Source of the DNA: Verrucomicrobiota bacterium | GTDB lineage: Bacteria; Verrucomicrobiota; Verrucomicrobiia; Opitutales; Opitutaceae | Length of the DNA stretch: 39,762 nucleotides | Direction of reading: 5' to 3' | Assembly (NCBI GenBank): GCA_028293545.1 | Contig: JAQGOP010000061.1 | Coordinates: 1 to 39,762 of the forward strand | Shown here: piece by piece, positions 1 to 7,098 of the stretch | Layout: every line of letters begins with the position of its first letter | How positions within the stretch are numbered: the first letter of the stretch is position 1 | Position numbers and translations under genes: made by a program | The notes under the pieces: model-generated | Seen by the model: the letters and a program-made list of their open reading frames with translations, nothing else | Database searches by the model: none | Told to the model about the DNA's origin: nothing

Positions 1-360
1 TTTCGGCGCCGCGGCAGGCGCCGCGGCCGGAGTCGCCGCAGCGGGCTGGGTCGCGGCGGGGGCGGGCGCTTCGGCCTTGGCGGCGGGGGCGGATTTGTTG
101 GCGGGCGCGTCGACCTTCTCACCGGCCTTGCCGATGGCGCAGAGCGGATCGCCAATCGCGACCTGGGCTCCGCCGGCGACGAATTGCTTCACGAGCACGC
201 CGTCGAAAAACGACTCGAGTTCCATCGTAGCCTTGTCGGTTTCGACTTCAGCGAGCATGTCGCCGGACTTGACGGCATCGCCTTCTTTTTTGAGCCATTT
301 GACCAGCGTGCCCACCGTCATGGTGTCGCTGAGTTTCGGCATATCGATGATTTGGGCCAT
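1..360 (-). CDS. pdhC: Pyruvate dehydrogenase E2, dihydrolipoamide acetyltransferase (partial)
   Basis: N-terminal 120 residues of the acetyltransferase core subunit of the pyruvate dehydrogenase complex; the C-terminal part lies beyond the left edge. Reading from the ATG at 360, the protein starts MAQIIDMPKLSDTM and contains one complete lipoyl domain with the lipoyl-lysine motif ETDKATME (Lys43). A lipoate arm on this lysine would carry acetyl groups from E1 to the E2 active site. After about residue 82 comes an Ala/Pro/Lys-rich linker typical of the flexible hinge between E2 domains. The peripheral-subunit-binding and catalytic domains are not visible. It lies 51 bp downstream of pdhB on the same strand, so it is the third gene of a pdhA-pdhB-E2 operon. 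That context favours pyruvate dehydrogenase over 2-oxoglutarate dehydrogenase. Confidence 0.93.
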   Translation of the reverse strand, partial: MAQIIDMPKLSDTMTVGTLVKWLKKEGDAVKSGDMLAEVETDKATMELESFFDGVLVKQFVAGGAQVAIGDPLCAIGKAGEKVDAPANKSAPAAKAEAPAPAATQPAAATPAAAPAAAPK

Positions 361-380
361 GGTCGGAGGTGGGATGGAGG

Positions 381-415
381 TAGTTCGTGGATCGCAGTTC
401 GCAGTTCGGAATCAG
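381..415. repeat. Heptanucleotide array H1 (unit YAGTTCG)
   Basis: Four to five consecutive 7-bp units fill most of the 51-bp gap between pdhB and the E2 gene. Units at 381, 388, 395 and 402 are TAGTTCG, TGGATCG, CAGTTCG and CAGTTCG, followed by a decayed unit at 409. The array runs into the pdhB stop codon (412-414). It has the same 7-bp period as seven other arrays in this window but a different unit sequence. Confidence 0.6.
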
Positions 416-1389
416 GCCATCACCTCGAGCGCGGCCTTCAGGATGCGCTGCGGGTTCGGGAGCTGCTCGGCTTCGACGGGGGGGCTGTAGATCGCGGGGG
501 CGTCGACCGTGCAGAGACGGTGAATCGGGGCGTCGAGTTCGTCGAAGGCCTCGCGCTGGATCATGAACGCGAGCTGCGAGCCCACGCTGGCGAAGGGCTT
601 CTGTTCCTCGACGACGAGCACGCGGTGGGTCTTGGCGACGGAGGCGAGCACAGTGTCGATGTCGAGCGGGCGGATGGTGCGGAGGTCGACAACCTCGACC
701 GAGACGTCGTGCTCCTTCTGGAGCAGGTCGGCGGCGGCGAGCGAGTGGAGAACGCAACGTCCGTAGGTGACGATCGTGAGGTCGGTGCCGGCGCGTTTGA
801 TGTCGGCTTTACCGAGGGGGACGATGTGCTCGCCCTCGGGCACTTCGCCCTTGTCGCCGTAGAGGATCGTGTTTTCGAGGAAGAAAACGGGGTCGTTGTC
901 GCGGATGGCGGATTTGAGCAGGCCCTTGGCGTCGGCGGGGGTGGAAGGCACGACCACTTTCACGCCAGGATGATTGGCGAGGACGTTTTCCGGCGTGTGG
1001 GAATGGGTGGCGCCGACGTTGGTGCCGCCGTTGGCGGGGCCGCGGATCACGATCGGGCAGTTGATCAAGCCGCCGGACATGTAGCGGACGTTCGCGGCGT
1101 TGTTCAGGATCTGGTCGAAGGCGACGGAGTAGAAACTCCAGAACATCAATTCCATGACCGGGCGGATGCCGAGCATCGATGCGCCGACGCCCATGCCGAT
1201 GAAGCCGGCTTCGGAGATCGGGGTGTCGACGATCCGCTTGGGGCCGAATTTCGCGAGCAGGCCCTCGGTGACTTTGTAGGCGCCGTTGAACTGGGCGACT
1301 TCCTCGCCGAGCACGACGACGTTGGCATCGCGCTCGAGTTCCTCAGCGAGGGCGTGGCGGATCGCTTCGCGATATGAAATGACAGGCAT
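412..1389 (-). CDS. pdhB: Pyruvate dehydrogenase E1 component, beta subunit
   Basis: Beta chain (325 aa) of the heterotetrameric thiamine-diphosphate E1, which decarboxylates pyruvate and acetylates the E2 lipoyl arm. The sequence begins MPVISYREAIRHALAEEL and has the typical E1-beta blocks VVLGEEVAQFNGAYKVTEG, RIVDTPISEAG and MELMFWSF in the N-terminal pyrimidine-binding half. The C-terminal transketolase-like domain includes the stretches VEVVDLRTIRPLD and RVLVVEEQKP. The length matches the family. It lies 91 bp downstream of pdhA and 51 bp upstream of the E2 gene on the same strand, so the three are presumably co-transcribed. No clear Shine-Dalgarno precedes the ATG at 1389. The start is chosen because it gives the standard N-terminus. 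Confidence 0.96.
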   Translation of the reverse strand: MPVISYREAIRHALAEELERDANVVVLGEEVAQFNGAYKVTEGLLAKFGPKRIVDTPISEAGFIGMGVGASMLGIRPVMELMFWSFYSVAFDQILNNAANVRYMSGGLINCPIVIRGPANGGTNVGATHSHTPENVLANHPGVKVVVPSTPADAKGLLKSAIRDNDPVFFLENTILYGDKGEVPEGEHIVPLGKADIKRAGTDLTIVTYGRCVLHSLAAADLLQKEHDVSVEVVDLRTIRPLDIDTVLASVAKTHRVLVVEEQKPFASVGSQLAFMIQREAFDELDAPIHRLCTVDAPAIYSPPVEAEQLPNPQRILKAALEVMA

Positions 1390-1480
1390 GGAAAATTTAC
1401 GTTTTACGAGGGACGATTTGCGATGGGTCGGGCGCGGTGGAGGCTGGCGGGGGACAGCACGGATTTACGGCGCACTTTTC

Positions 1481-2581
1481 TCAGTCGAAGAAGAGGCGGC
1501 CTTGGGATTTCCGTTCGGAGGGATTGTCCGCTTCCCAGTAAACATCCTTCTGGATATCGTCGGGAGTGGGGAACGGGCTGGCCTCGGCGAATTCGGCGGC
1601 GGCATCCGCTTCGGCGCGCGCGGCCTGGTCGATTTTTTCGATTTGTGCTTCGTCGAGCGCGCCCTCGGTGGTGAGCATGTTCTGGAAAACGAGGAGAGGG
1701 TCCTTGGTGCGGCGGTATTCCTCGATCTCGGCTTTCGCCCGATAGGTGTTGTCGGGATCGGCGACGGAGTGACCGCGATACCGGTAGGTGCGAACCTCGA
1801 CGACGGCGGGTTTCGATTCCTCGCGGGCGAGACGGAGGAATTTGTCCATTACGGCGCGAACGTCATAGACATCGTGCCCATCGCAGGTCCCCCAGGCCAT
1901 GTTGTAGCCTTCGGCGCGCTTCGCGAGTTCGCCGGCGGAGGAACGCGACTGACTGGTGCCCATCGAGTACCCGTTGTTTTCGATCACGAACACCACGGGG
2001 AGCTGCCAGAGCGACGCGAGATTGTAGGCCTCGTGTACGGCGCCCTGGTTCACGGCGCCATCGCCCATGAACGCCATCGCCGCGCCTTTGAGTCCCTTGT
2101 ATTTCAACGCGTACGCGAGGCCGGCGCCGAGCGGAACCTGGCCGCCGACGATGCCGTGGCCGCCCCAATAATTACGATCGGGAGCGAAATAATGCATCGA
2201 GCCGCCCTTGCCCTTGGAGCAACCGGTGGCCTTGCCGTAGAGCTCCGCCATCAGCTCGTTCAGGCCCATGCCGACCGCGATCGCGTGTCCGTGGTCGCGA
2301 TACGCCGTGATGACATGGTCGTCCTTGCCCATGAGTGAGCAGCAGGCGACGGCCACCGCTTCCTGGCCGATGTAAAGATGGAGAAAGCCGCCGATCTTCT
2401 TGGCCTGATAGGCGCGCAGGGACCGTTCCTCAAAACGCCGGATGCGCATCATGGTGCGGAAAAGGTCGATCCGCGCCTCGTTCGTCAGCTGTCGGTTGAT
2501 CGCGGCGCTGGCGGACGGACTGGTGCTTTTGGCACTTTCGTCGGCTTTTTTATCAGCAGTGGCGCTGGTTTTTTTAGTCAC
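1481..2581 (-). CDS. pdhA: Pyruvate dehydrogenase E1 component, alpha subunit
   Basis: Alpha chain (366 aa) of the thiamine-diphosphate E1 enzyme. The ThDP-binding signature begins GDGAVNQGAVHEAYN and ends in ENNGYSMGT. The region around RRFEERSLRAYQ and GFLHLYIGQEAVAVA matches E1-alpha N-termini, and RYRGHSVADPDNTYR corresponds to the phosphorylation-loop region. The first ~30 residues are a Lys/Ser/Ala-rich low-complexity extension. Translation appears to start at a GTG (2579-2581), since the first in-frame ATG lies inside the conserved domain. It is the first gene of the pdhA-pdhB-E2 operon. The 361-bp upstream gap contains a large inverted-repeat element (2771-2933). Confidence 0.96.
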   Translation of the reverse strand: MTKKTSATADKKADESAKSTSPSASAAINRQLTNEARIDLFRTMMRIRRFEERSLRAYQAKKIGGFLHLYIGQEAVAVACCSLMGKDDHVITAYRDHGHAIAVGMGLNELMAELYGKATGCSKGKGGSMHYFAPDRNYWGGHGIVGGQVPLGAGLAYALKYKGLKGAAMAFMGDGAVNQGAVHEAYNLASLWQLPVVFVIENNGYSMGTSQSRSSAGELAKRAEGYNMAWGTCDGHDVYDVRAVMDKFLRLAREESKPAVVEVRTYRYRGHSVADPDNTYRAKAEIEEYRRTKDPLLVFQNMLTTEGALDEAQIEKIDQAARAEADAAAEFAEASPFPTPDDIQKDVYWEADNPSERKSQGRLFFD

Positions 2582-2942
2582 AGGAGGAAGGATTCGGTAG
2601 GTTAAAGGAAAAGTCTTCGCCGGATACCTCAGAAATCAAGTGTTTAGTCCCAGCCGACCATCTTCCTGCGCTCTACTCGAATCCAAGACCAGGAGGGCTG
2701 CAACCCAACCGACGAAACTTCCCAGGAATTCAGACACGCGGATCAAAGCGGGAACCGCAGGACCCAGGCGTCGGATTTTGAACGGAAGAGAACGCGGCGA
2801 GGCGCATCCGCCTGATCAATCGTGCCCTTGACGTATCGGTTCCGATACCTCCGGACAAAATCGTGAAAGGCACGAACGATTACGCCGACCTAAACCGCTT
2901 TGTTACCTTCGTTCTCTTCTGTTCAAAATCCGATACTTGGAG
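2582..2942. other. Gap upstream of pdhA
   Basis: No credible gene on either strand. It presumably holds the pdh promoter, but I cannot point to a convincing -35/-10 pair. Its right half (2771-2933) is a nested inverted repeat, annotated separately. The 190 bp nearest pdhA show nothing I recognise. Confidence 0.5.
2771..2933. repeat. 163-bp nested inverted-repeat (MITE-like) element
   Basis: Outer arms 2771-2794 and 2910-2933 are 24 bp each and complementary except for one position. Inside, 2821-2829 (CGTGCCCTT) pairs with 2866-2874 (AAAGGCACG), again with one mismatch. At the centre is a perfect 7-bp stem, GTATCGG, TT, CCGATAC (2833-2848). The whole could fold into one long cruciform or hairpin. 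It encodes no protein and ends 9 bp from the Nudix stop codon. It could be a non-autonomous mobile element, or an operator/attenuator region of the pdh operon. No flanking target duplication is obvious. Confidence 0.65.
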
Positions 2943-3458
2943 TCAGAGTATTCGTGGCGTGATTTCCTCGATCGTGACGGCGACGGGCGAGCCGGGGGCG
3001 CAATCCGCGCGCAAGGCGACAAAGCGATCGCGGTATCGGTCGTAGATCGGCCAGAGCGCACTGCGGTCGGTTTCGGGAATTTCCAATCGGCTGATGGCAT
3101 CGCGCGAAAAAAATCCAAAGCGTCCCTCGGCGATTTCGACCGGGAGGTCACCGATCACCTTGCGGCAGCGAAACAGGAACATGAGCCAGTGCGATTCACC
3201 TTCGTACGCTTTCTCGGCGATCATGGCGAAGAGGTGAAGGTCGTCGGTCGCGATTTCAAAACCGGTTTCCTCCTGCGTCTCGCGCACCGCGCATTCGAAC
3301 GGGGATTCGCCGATCGCAGTTTCAAGTTTCCCTCCGATGGGACTCCACACGCCGAGATTGGGCGGCTTCGCCCGCAGCAGCAGGAGATGTTCGCCGGCGG
3401 CGTTTTCGAGAAAGACCAGGACGGCAATTTTGTAGGAGAGCGCGGGTGTCATCTGCAT
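2943..3458 (-). CDS. Nudix hydrolase
   Basis: Predicted nucleoside-diphosphate-linked hydrolase, 171 aa from the ATG at 3458. An ATG at 3452 is equally possible, and an in-frame upstream codon at 3521 would add an unlikely N-terminus. The Nudix box is clear: GGK (42-44), then E51, then REtqEEtGF (59-67), which supplies the metal-binding glutamates. The loop between the first Gly and the first Glu is two residues longer than the canonical GX5E spacing. Substrate cannot be told from sequence. The WSPIGGK context resembles small Nudix enzymes that clean up oxidised or non-canonical nucleotides. It is transcribed away from the divergent pilus operon, and 157 bp separate the two starts. Confidence 0.85.
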   Translation of the reverse strand: MQMTPALSYKIAVLVFLENAAGEHLLLLRAKPPNLGVWSPIGGKLETAIGESPFECAVRETQEETGFEIATDDLHLFAMIAEKAYEGESHWLMFLFRCRKVIGDLPVEIAEGRFGFFSRDAISRLEIPETDRSALWPIYDRYRDRFVALRADCAPGSPVAVTIEEITPRIL

Positions 3459-3615
3459 TTGAATAACGAACCGCGACGGTAACGCGCGAGATGTCCGCAA
3501 CAAGGCTGCATTGAATGCCAAAATTACCGGGAATTCGGTAGTCGCGGGACTTTGGTTCGCGTGCGCCGGCGTTCATCCATGCAGGCCTCGAATCGAAACC
3601 ATCAACGAGCCAACC

Positions 3616-5292
3616 ATGCCTTCCTTCAAATTTACGTGTATCGATGTCGGTGCGAGCCGCGTGGTCGGCGCGGTGGTTCGCCGCGACGCGCGGGAGCACC
3701 TCACGCTGGAAAAATTCGCCTGCGCTGCGCACTCCGCGGACCCCGCCAAGCATGCGGAGTGGGATGCTCGCACCGCGGACGCGCTGCGACTGATCGCGCA
3801 GCGCCTGTTAACGGCGGCGCCGGCGTTGATCGCTGTCCCGCCGCATATGGTGCTGACGAAGACGGTCAAGACGCCGTCGGTCGCACGGGCCCAGCGCACC
3901 AAGGTGATTCCGTTCGAGGCGTCGCAGGTGATCCCGTTTCCGCTCGCGGAGGTGACGTGGGATTACGAAGTCGTCGCCGACGACGGGCACGAAATGGAGA
4001 TTCGTTTTACCGCGATCAAATCCGAGGCGATGGAGCGCCTGTGCGCGCAGGCCGAAGAGGCGGGGCTGAGGATTCGGCGCGCGGTGTCGTCGCCGCAGGC
4101 ACTGCTGGCCGCGTTTCGTGGCAGTTACCCGGACGGAGACAAACGCTCGATGGTGGTCGATATTGGGGCGAGATCGTCGACTCTCATGCTGGTCGAAGGC
4201 GGCCGCAACGCCCTGCGTTCGGTTGCGCTCGGCGGGAACGCCGTGACCGCGGAGCTTGCCGCGCTCCAGGGAATTTCATTCGAGGAAGCGGAAGCGTGGA
4301 AGGCCCGGCCAAGGGTGCGAAGCGGCCATCGCGACGCGCAGGCGAACGACCAGGTGGAGCGCGCCATGGGCGCGTTTGCGACGCAGGTGGAACTTGAGCT
4401 CGCGCGGTTCCGCGGAATCGCGCCGGCGGGAAATGAGCGTCAAAACGCGGAGTCGTTTTACCTGGCGGGCGGAGGCTCGCGCCTGGCGGGATTGGCGGAA
4501 CGGTTGGAGAAAAAATTGGGCATCCAAGTCCGGCATTTCGATGTCCTGCGAAATCTGACGATTCCGGAGTCGGTGAGCGCCGAGGTAAACGCCGCCGGCG
4601 ATCACGTGCTCGTGAATTTGTTCGGCTTGGCTGCGCTTGCGGGGGAAGGCACCGATGAGCGTGCGACCGCGCTGCTCCCCGCCGGTGAACGACAGAAAAT
4701 AGCGTTCGCCCGGCGTCGGCCTTTCCTCGTCGCGGGAGCGGCGTTGCTGGTAATCGCGCTGGGGTTTCCAGCATGGCATTTCCAAGGCCTCCTGAAACAG
4801 CGGGAGGACCAGGCGAAGGCGATCGAGGCCGAGCTTGGGCCGATGCGGTTGTGGGCGCGCACGAACGCGGAAAATCTGCGGAGGATTGCAGAGATAAAGG
4901 AAGGAGACCGGGCGCTGACGCGGTGGTTCACGGCGAAGACGGAGTGGCTCGATCTCTTGTCGGATTTGCAGGACACATTGGTCGATGTCGAAGACGTCTG
5001 GCTCGATCGCCTGCAATGTGTGCCGGCGCGACCGGCCGGCGTGGTTCAGCGAAACGCCGTGAAACCGGCGGAGGCTCCGCTGGAGTTCCTGGTGAGCGGA
5101 CGACTGCTCGACGCGGAAAACCCGGTTTCGAAAGTGAGCGCGGAATCGTACGAACGCGTGCGCTTGCTTTTTTCGCACTTGCTGGAATCCCCGTTTATCG
5201 CGGCGATCAAAAACGAGCGCTTCGATAATTCGCAGCCTGGTTTGTTGAAGTTCGATTTTTCCATGGTGCTCAACCTCGGGTCGACGCGCTGA
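3616..5292 (+). CDS. pilM: PilM-like actin-fold pilus protein fused to a PilN-like segment
   Basis: Cytoplasmic and inner-membrane component of a type IV pilus-like assembly, 558 aa. Residues 1 to ~350 form an FtsA/PilM actin-like ATPase domain: phosphate-1 motif IDVGASRV near the N-terminus, phosphate-2 motif VVDIGARSS near residue 180, adenosine motif LAGGGSRLAGL near 282. About residues 366-385 (FLVAGAALLVIALGFPAW) form one membrane span. A coiled-coil-prone stretch and a C-terminal domain follow, as in PilN. In proteobacteria PilM and PilN are separate and interact through the PilN N-terminus; here they appear joined. The layout fits the Amuc_1101 PilM-like family of Akkermansia. ATG 3616 is chosen because it directly precedes FKFTCIDVGAS; the frame stays open upstream to 3511 without PilM-like sequence. 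Confidence 0.85.
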   Translation: MPSFKFTCIDVGASRVVGAVVRRDAREHLTLEKFACAAHSADPAKHAEWDARTADALRLIAQRLLTAAPALIAVPPHMVLTKTVKTPSVARAQRTKVIPFEASQVIPFPLAEVTWDYEVVADDGHEMEIRFTAIKSEAMERLCAQAEEAGLRIRRAVSSPQALLAAFRGSYPDGDKRSMVVDIGARSSTLMLVEGGRNALRSVALGGNAVTAELAALQGISFEEAEAWKARPRVRSGHRDAQANDQVERAMGAFATQVELELARFRGIAPAGNERQNAESFYLAGGGSRLAGLAERLEKKLGIQVRHFDVLRNLTIPESVSAEVNAAGDHVLVNLFGLAALAGEGTDERATALLPAGERQKIAFARRRPFLVAGAALLVIALGFPAWHFQGLLKQREDQAKAIEAELGPMRLWARTNAENLRRIAEIKEGDRALTRWFTAKTEWLDLLSDLQDTLVDVEDVWLDRLQCVPARPAGVVQRNAVKPAEAPLEFLVSGRLLDAENPVSKVSAESYERVRLLFSHLLESPFIAAIKNERFDNSQPGLLKFDFSMVLNLGSTR

Positions 5293-5296
5293 AGCC

Positions 5297-6214
5297 ATGG
5301 TCCTTTGGAAAACATTTCCCGGTTTCAGCGCGGTGATGGGTCTCTGTGGATCGATGCTGGTGGGTGAAATCGCGTTGGGTGTTTTAGCGTACCGGGCGTC
5401 GGAGTCGGCGCGCAAACGCCTGGAACACGTGAGTCGGGAGCTGCGGACGTTGTCGACGACTGCGCCAACGCCGACGAAGGAGAATGCGGTGCGGATCGGA
5501 AACGAGCTGCTGCGGCTTCAGGTTTTATGGGAGGAGCGGAGTGAGCGTTTGGGCGCGGGAGACGGTGCGGGAAGCGGGGCCCAAAGGACTCCCTTGCAGC
5601 GTGCCGAGGGGTTTTTCGACATTGCGTCCTTTGTGGAATCGATGCGCCGGGCCGCGGAAAATGCCGCGGTGAAGTTGAAGGCCGACGAGCGCTTCGGGTT
5701 TTCCGCGTATGCCCACGACGCGCCGGAGATGGACGACCTCGGGTGGGCATTCCTGGCGCGGCAGATCGTGGGGCGGGTGCTGGGAGAACTATTCCAATCC
5801 GGCGCGGATGAACTGATCGGTGTGCACCGCGAATCGGCGCCGGGCCGAGAAAAACTGTCGGCCAAGGAAGCGTCGGGTCGAGTGGCGCGGAAGCCGAACG
5901 CGGAGGACTTTTTCGAATTCGATTCGCGGCTATCCCTGCGAAACGCATTGCACGTCGGCGGGGCGGGATTCCGGGTTTCCTTCGTCGGCACGACGACTAC
6001 CTTGCGTGAATTCCTCCAGCGTTTGGCTGGTGACAAGCTGCCGGTGTCGGTCGGTGCGGTGGAAGCCGAGCCGTTTGATGTCGCGCGGAATCGCCGCAGC
6101 GAAACGACGGATTCCCTGGGGGAGCCGCTCGTGTCGGCACCGCGGACACGATTCACCGTGACCTTTGAGTCGATCGACCTGACTGCGTTACTGAAAACCC
6201 CGCTCGCGCCATGA
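5297..6214 (+). CDS. Amuc_1100-like (PilO-like) pilus assembly protein
   Basis: Bitopic inner-membrane protein of 305 aa. A short N-terminus precedes a hydrophobic segment (GLCGSMLVGEIALGVLAYRA, about residues 15-34). A heptad-rich, probably coiled-coil region follows (ARKRLEHVSRELRTL), then a mixed alpha/beta periplasmic domain. This is the PilO architecture and matches the position and size class of Amuc_1100 in the Akkermansia pilus-like cluster. The expected role is to pair with the PilN-like part of the preceding protein in the periplasmic alignment complex. It starts 4 nt after the upstream stop, and its stop overlaps the next ATG (ATGA), so translation is probably coupled. Assignment rests on architecture and gene order; primary-sequence similarity within the family is weak. 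Confidence 0.72.
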   Translation: MVLWKTFPGFSAVMGLCGSMLVGEIALGVLAYRASESARKRLEHVSRELRTLSTTAPTPTKENAVRIGNELLRLQVLWEERSERLGAGDGAGSGAQRTPLQRAEGFFDIASFVESMRRAAENAAVKLKADERFGFSAYAHDAPEMDDLGWAFLARQIVGRVLGELFQSGADELIGVHRESAPGREKLSAKEASGRVARKPNAEDFFEFDSRLSLRNALHVGGAGFRVSFVGTTTTLREFLQRLAGDKLPVSVGAVEAEPFDVARNRRSETTDSLGEPLVSAPRTRFTVTFESIDLTALLKTPLAP

Positions 6215-7098
6215 AACCATTGCGGGCGGATAAATTATTTTTCTATCTGGCGATGAGCGCGGCCGTCGCGTCGGCGCTTGGATTTGGTTTTACCGGAAAG
6301 GCGAAGGCTCCCCGACCGCGGGTTTCCCAAGGGCCGGGTGCCACTGGGAGCGAATTCTATCCCGAGGCGGCGGTCGACTTTGCGTCGAATGGAGTTCGCT
6401 GGGATCCACCGCGGGCCCAAATGCGGGGCGATGGGTGGATCTATGAAGTCTTCACGCCGCCCGAGATTTTTTATGACGAACTGGCGCGCGAATTCACGGT
6501 TACGGCGTGGGAGGAAGGAGTCGCGAAACCTCCGGCGAATCCTACCGGGCTGGAGCTGGTCGACGTGCAGGCGGAGCCGTGTGCGATCCAGCTGATCGCG
6601 TATGGCGGGAGTGCTCAGCGGTGGGTGGGATCGTTTGAGAAACTCGGGACTGGGGAGGTCATGCTGGCGGCGTCGGGCGACGAGCTGCCGGGCACGGGGT
6701 TTGAAGTCGAAAGTTTGGAAATGCGACCGATCGGACGTCCCGGACCAGCGGAGGACTTTCCGTCGCGGCGAGAGATGGAGGCCATGGTCATCGCCACCGA
6801 GACGGGAGAGCGCATCCCGCTCACTGTTGGGACGCGGTGTGATCGAGAGGAGTTTTTGGCGACACTCCGCGCGACGGGCGGCCACGCCGGTGAGTATGGG
6901 GTGCGCGCAGGGGACGAAGTCACCGGGTTGGACGCTCGCTTTGAACTGGCGCGCGTTGAATTGAATCCTCCGACCGTGTGGCTGCGGCGAATCGGTTCCA
7001 TCGGCCGTGACACGAAGGAATTCGTCTTGAGGCGCAAGGAGGACGGACAGTCCAAAAAAACGGCCGCTGTGATGGACGAATCTAACGATGAAAACTGA
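6211..7098 (+). CDS. Amuc_1099-like pilus-complex protein, possible PilP analogue
   Basis: Small exported or membrane-anchored protein (295 aa). It has a basic start (MKPLRADK), one hydrophobic segment (about residues 9-27, LFFYLAMSAAVASALGFGF) and then a periplasmic domain. The C-terminal third contains a stretch around AGEYGVRAGDEVTGLDA that could be a PDZ-like ligand-binding turn. It occupies the slot of PilP or Amuc_1099, between the PilO-like gene and the secretin. A PilP-like role, linking the inner-membrane complex to the secretin, is therefore inferred from position only. The start ATG overlaps the upstream stop, and the end overlaps the secretin start by 11 nt. Confidence 0.62.
   Translation: MKPLRADKLFFYLAMSAAVASALGFGFTGKAKAPRPRVSQGPGATGSEFYPEAAVDFASNGVRWDPPRAQMRGDGWIYEVFTPPEIFYDELAREFTVTAWEEGVAKPPANPTGLELVDVQAEPCAIQLIAYGGSAQRWVGSFEKLGTGEVMLAASGDELPGTGFEVESLEMRPIGRPGPAEDFPSRREMEAMVIATETGERIPLTVGTRCDREEFLATLRATGGHAGEYGVRAGDEVTGLDARFELARVELNPPTVWLRRIGSIGRDTKEFVLRRKEDGQSKKTAAVMDESNDEN

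Noticed and set aside
3511..3615. N-terminal extension of the PilM-like protein
   Set aside because: The frame is open, but the sequence has no PilM similarity. The ATG at 3616 sits directly before the conserved first strand.
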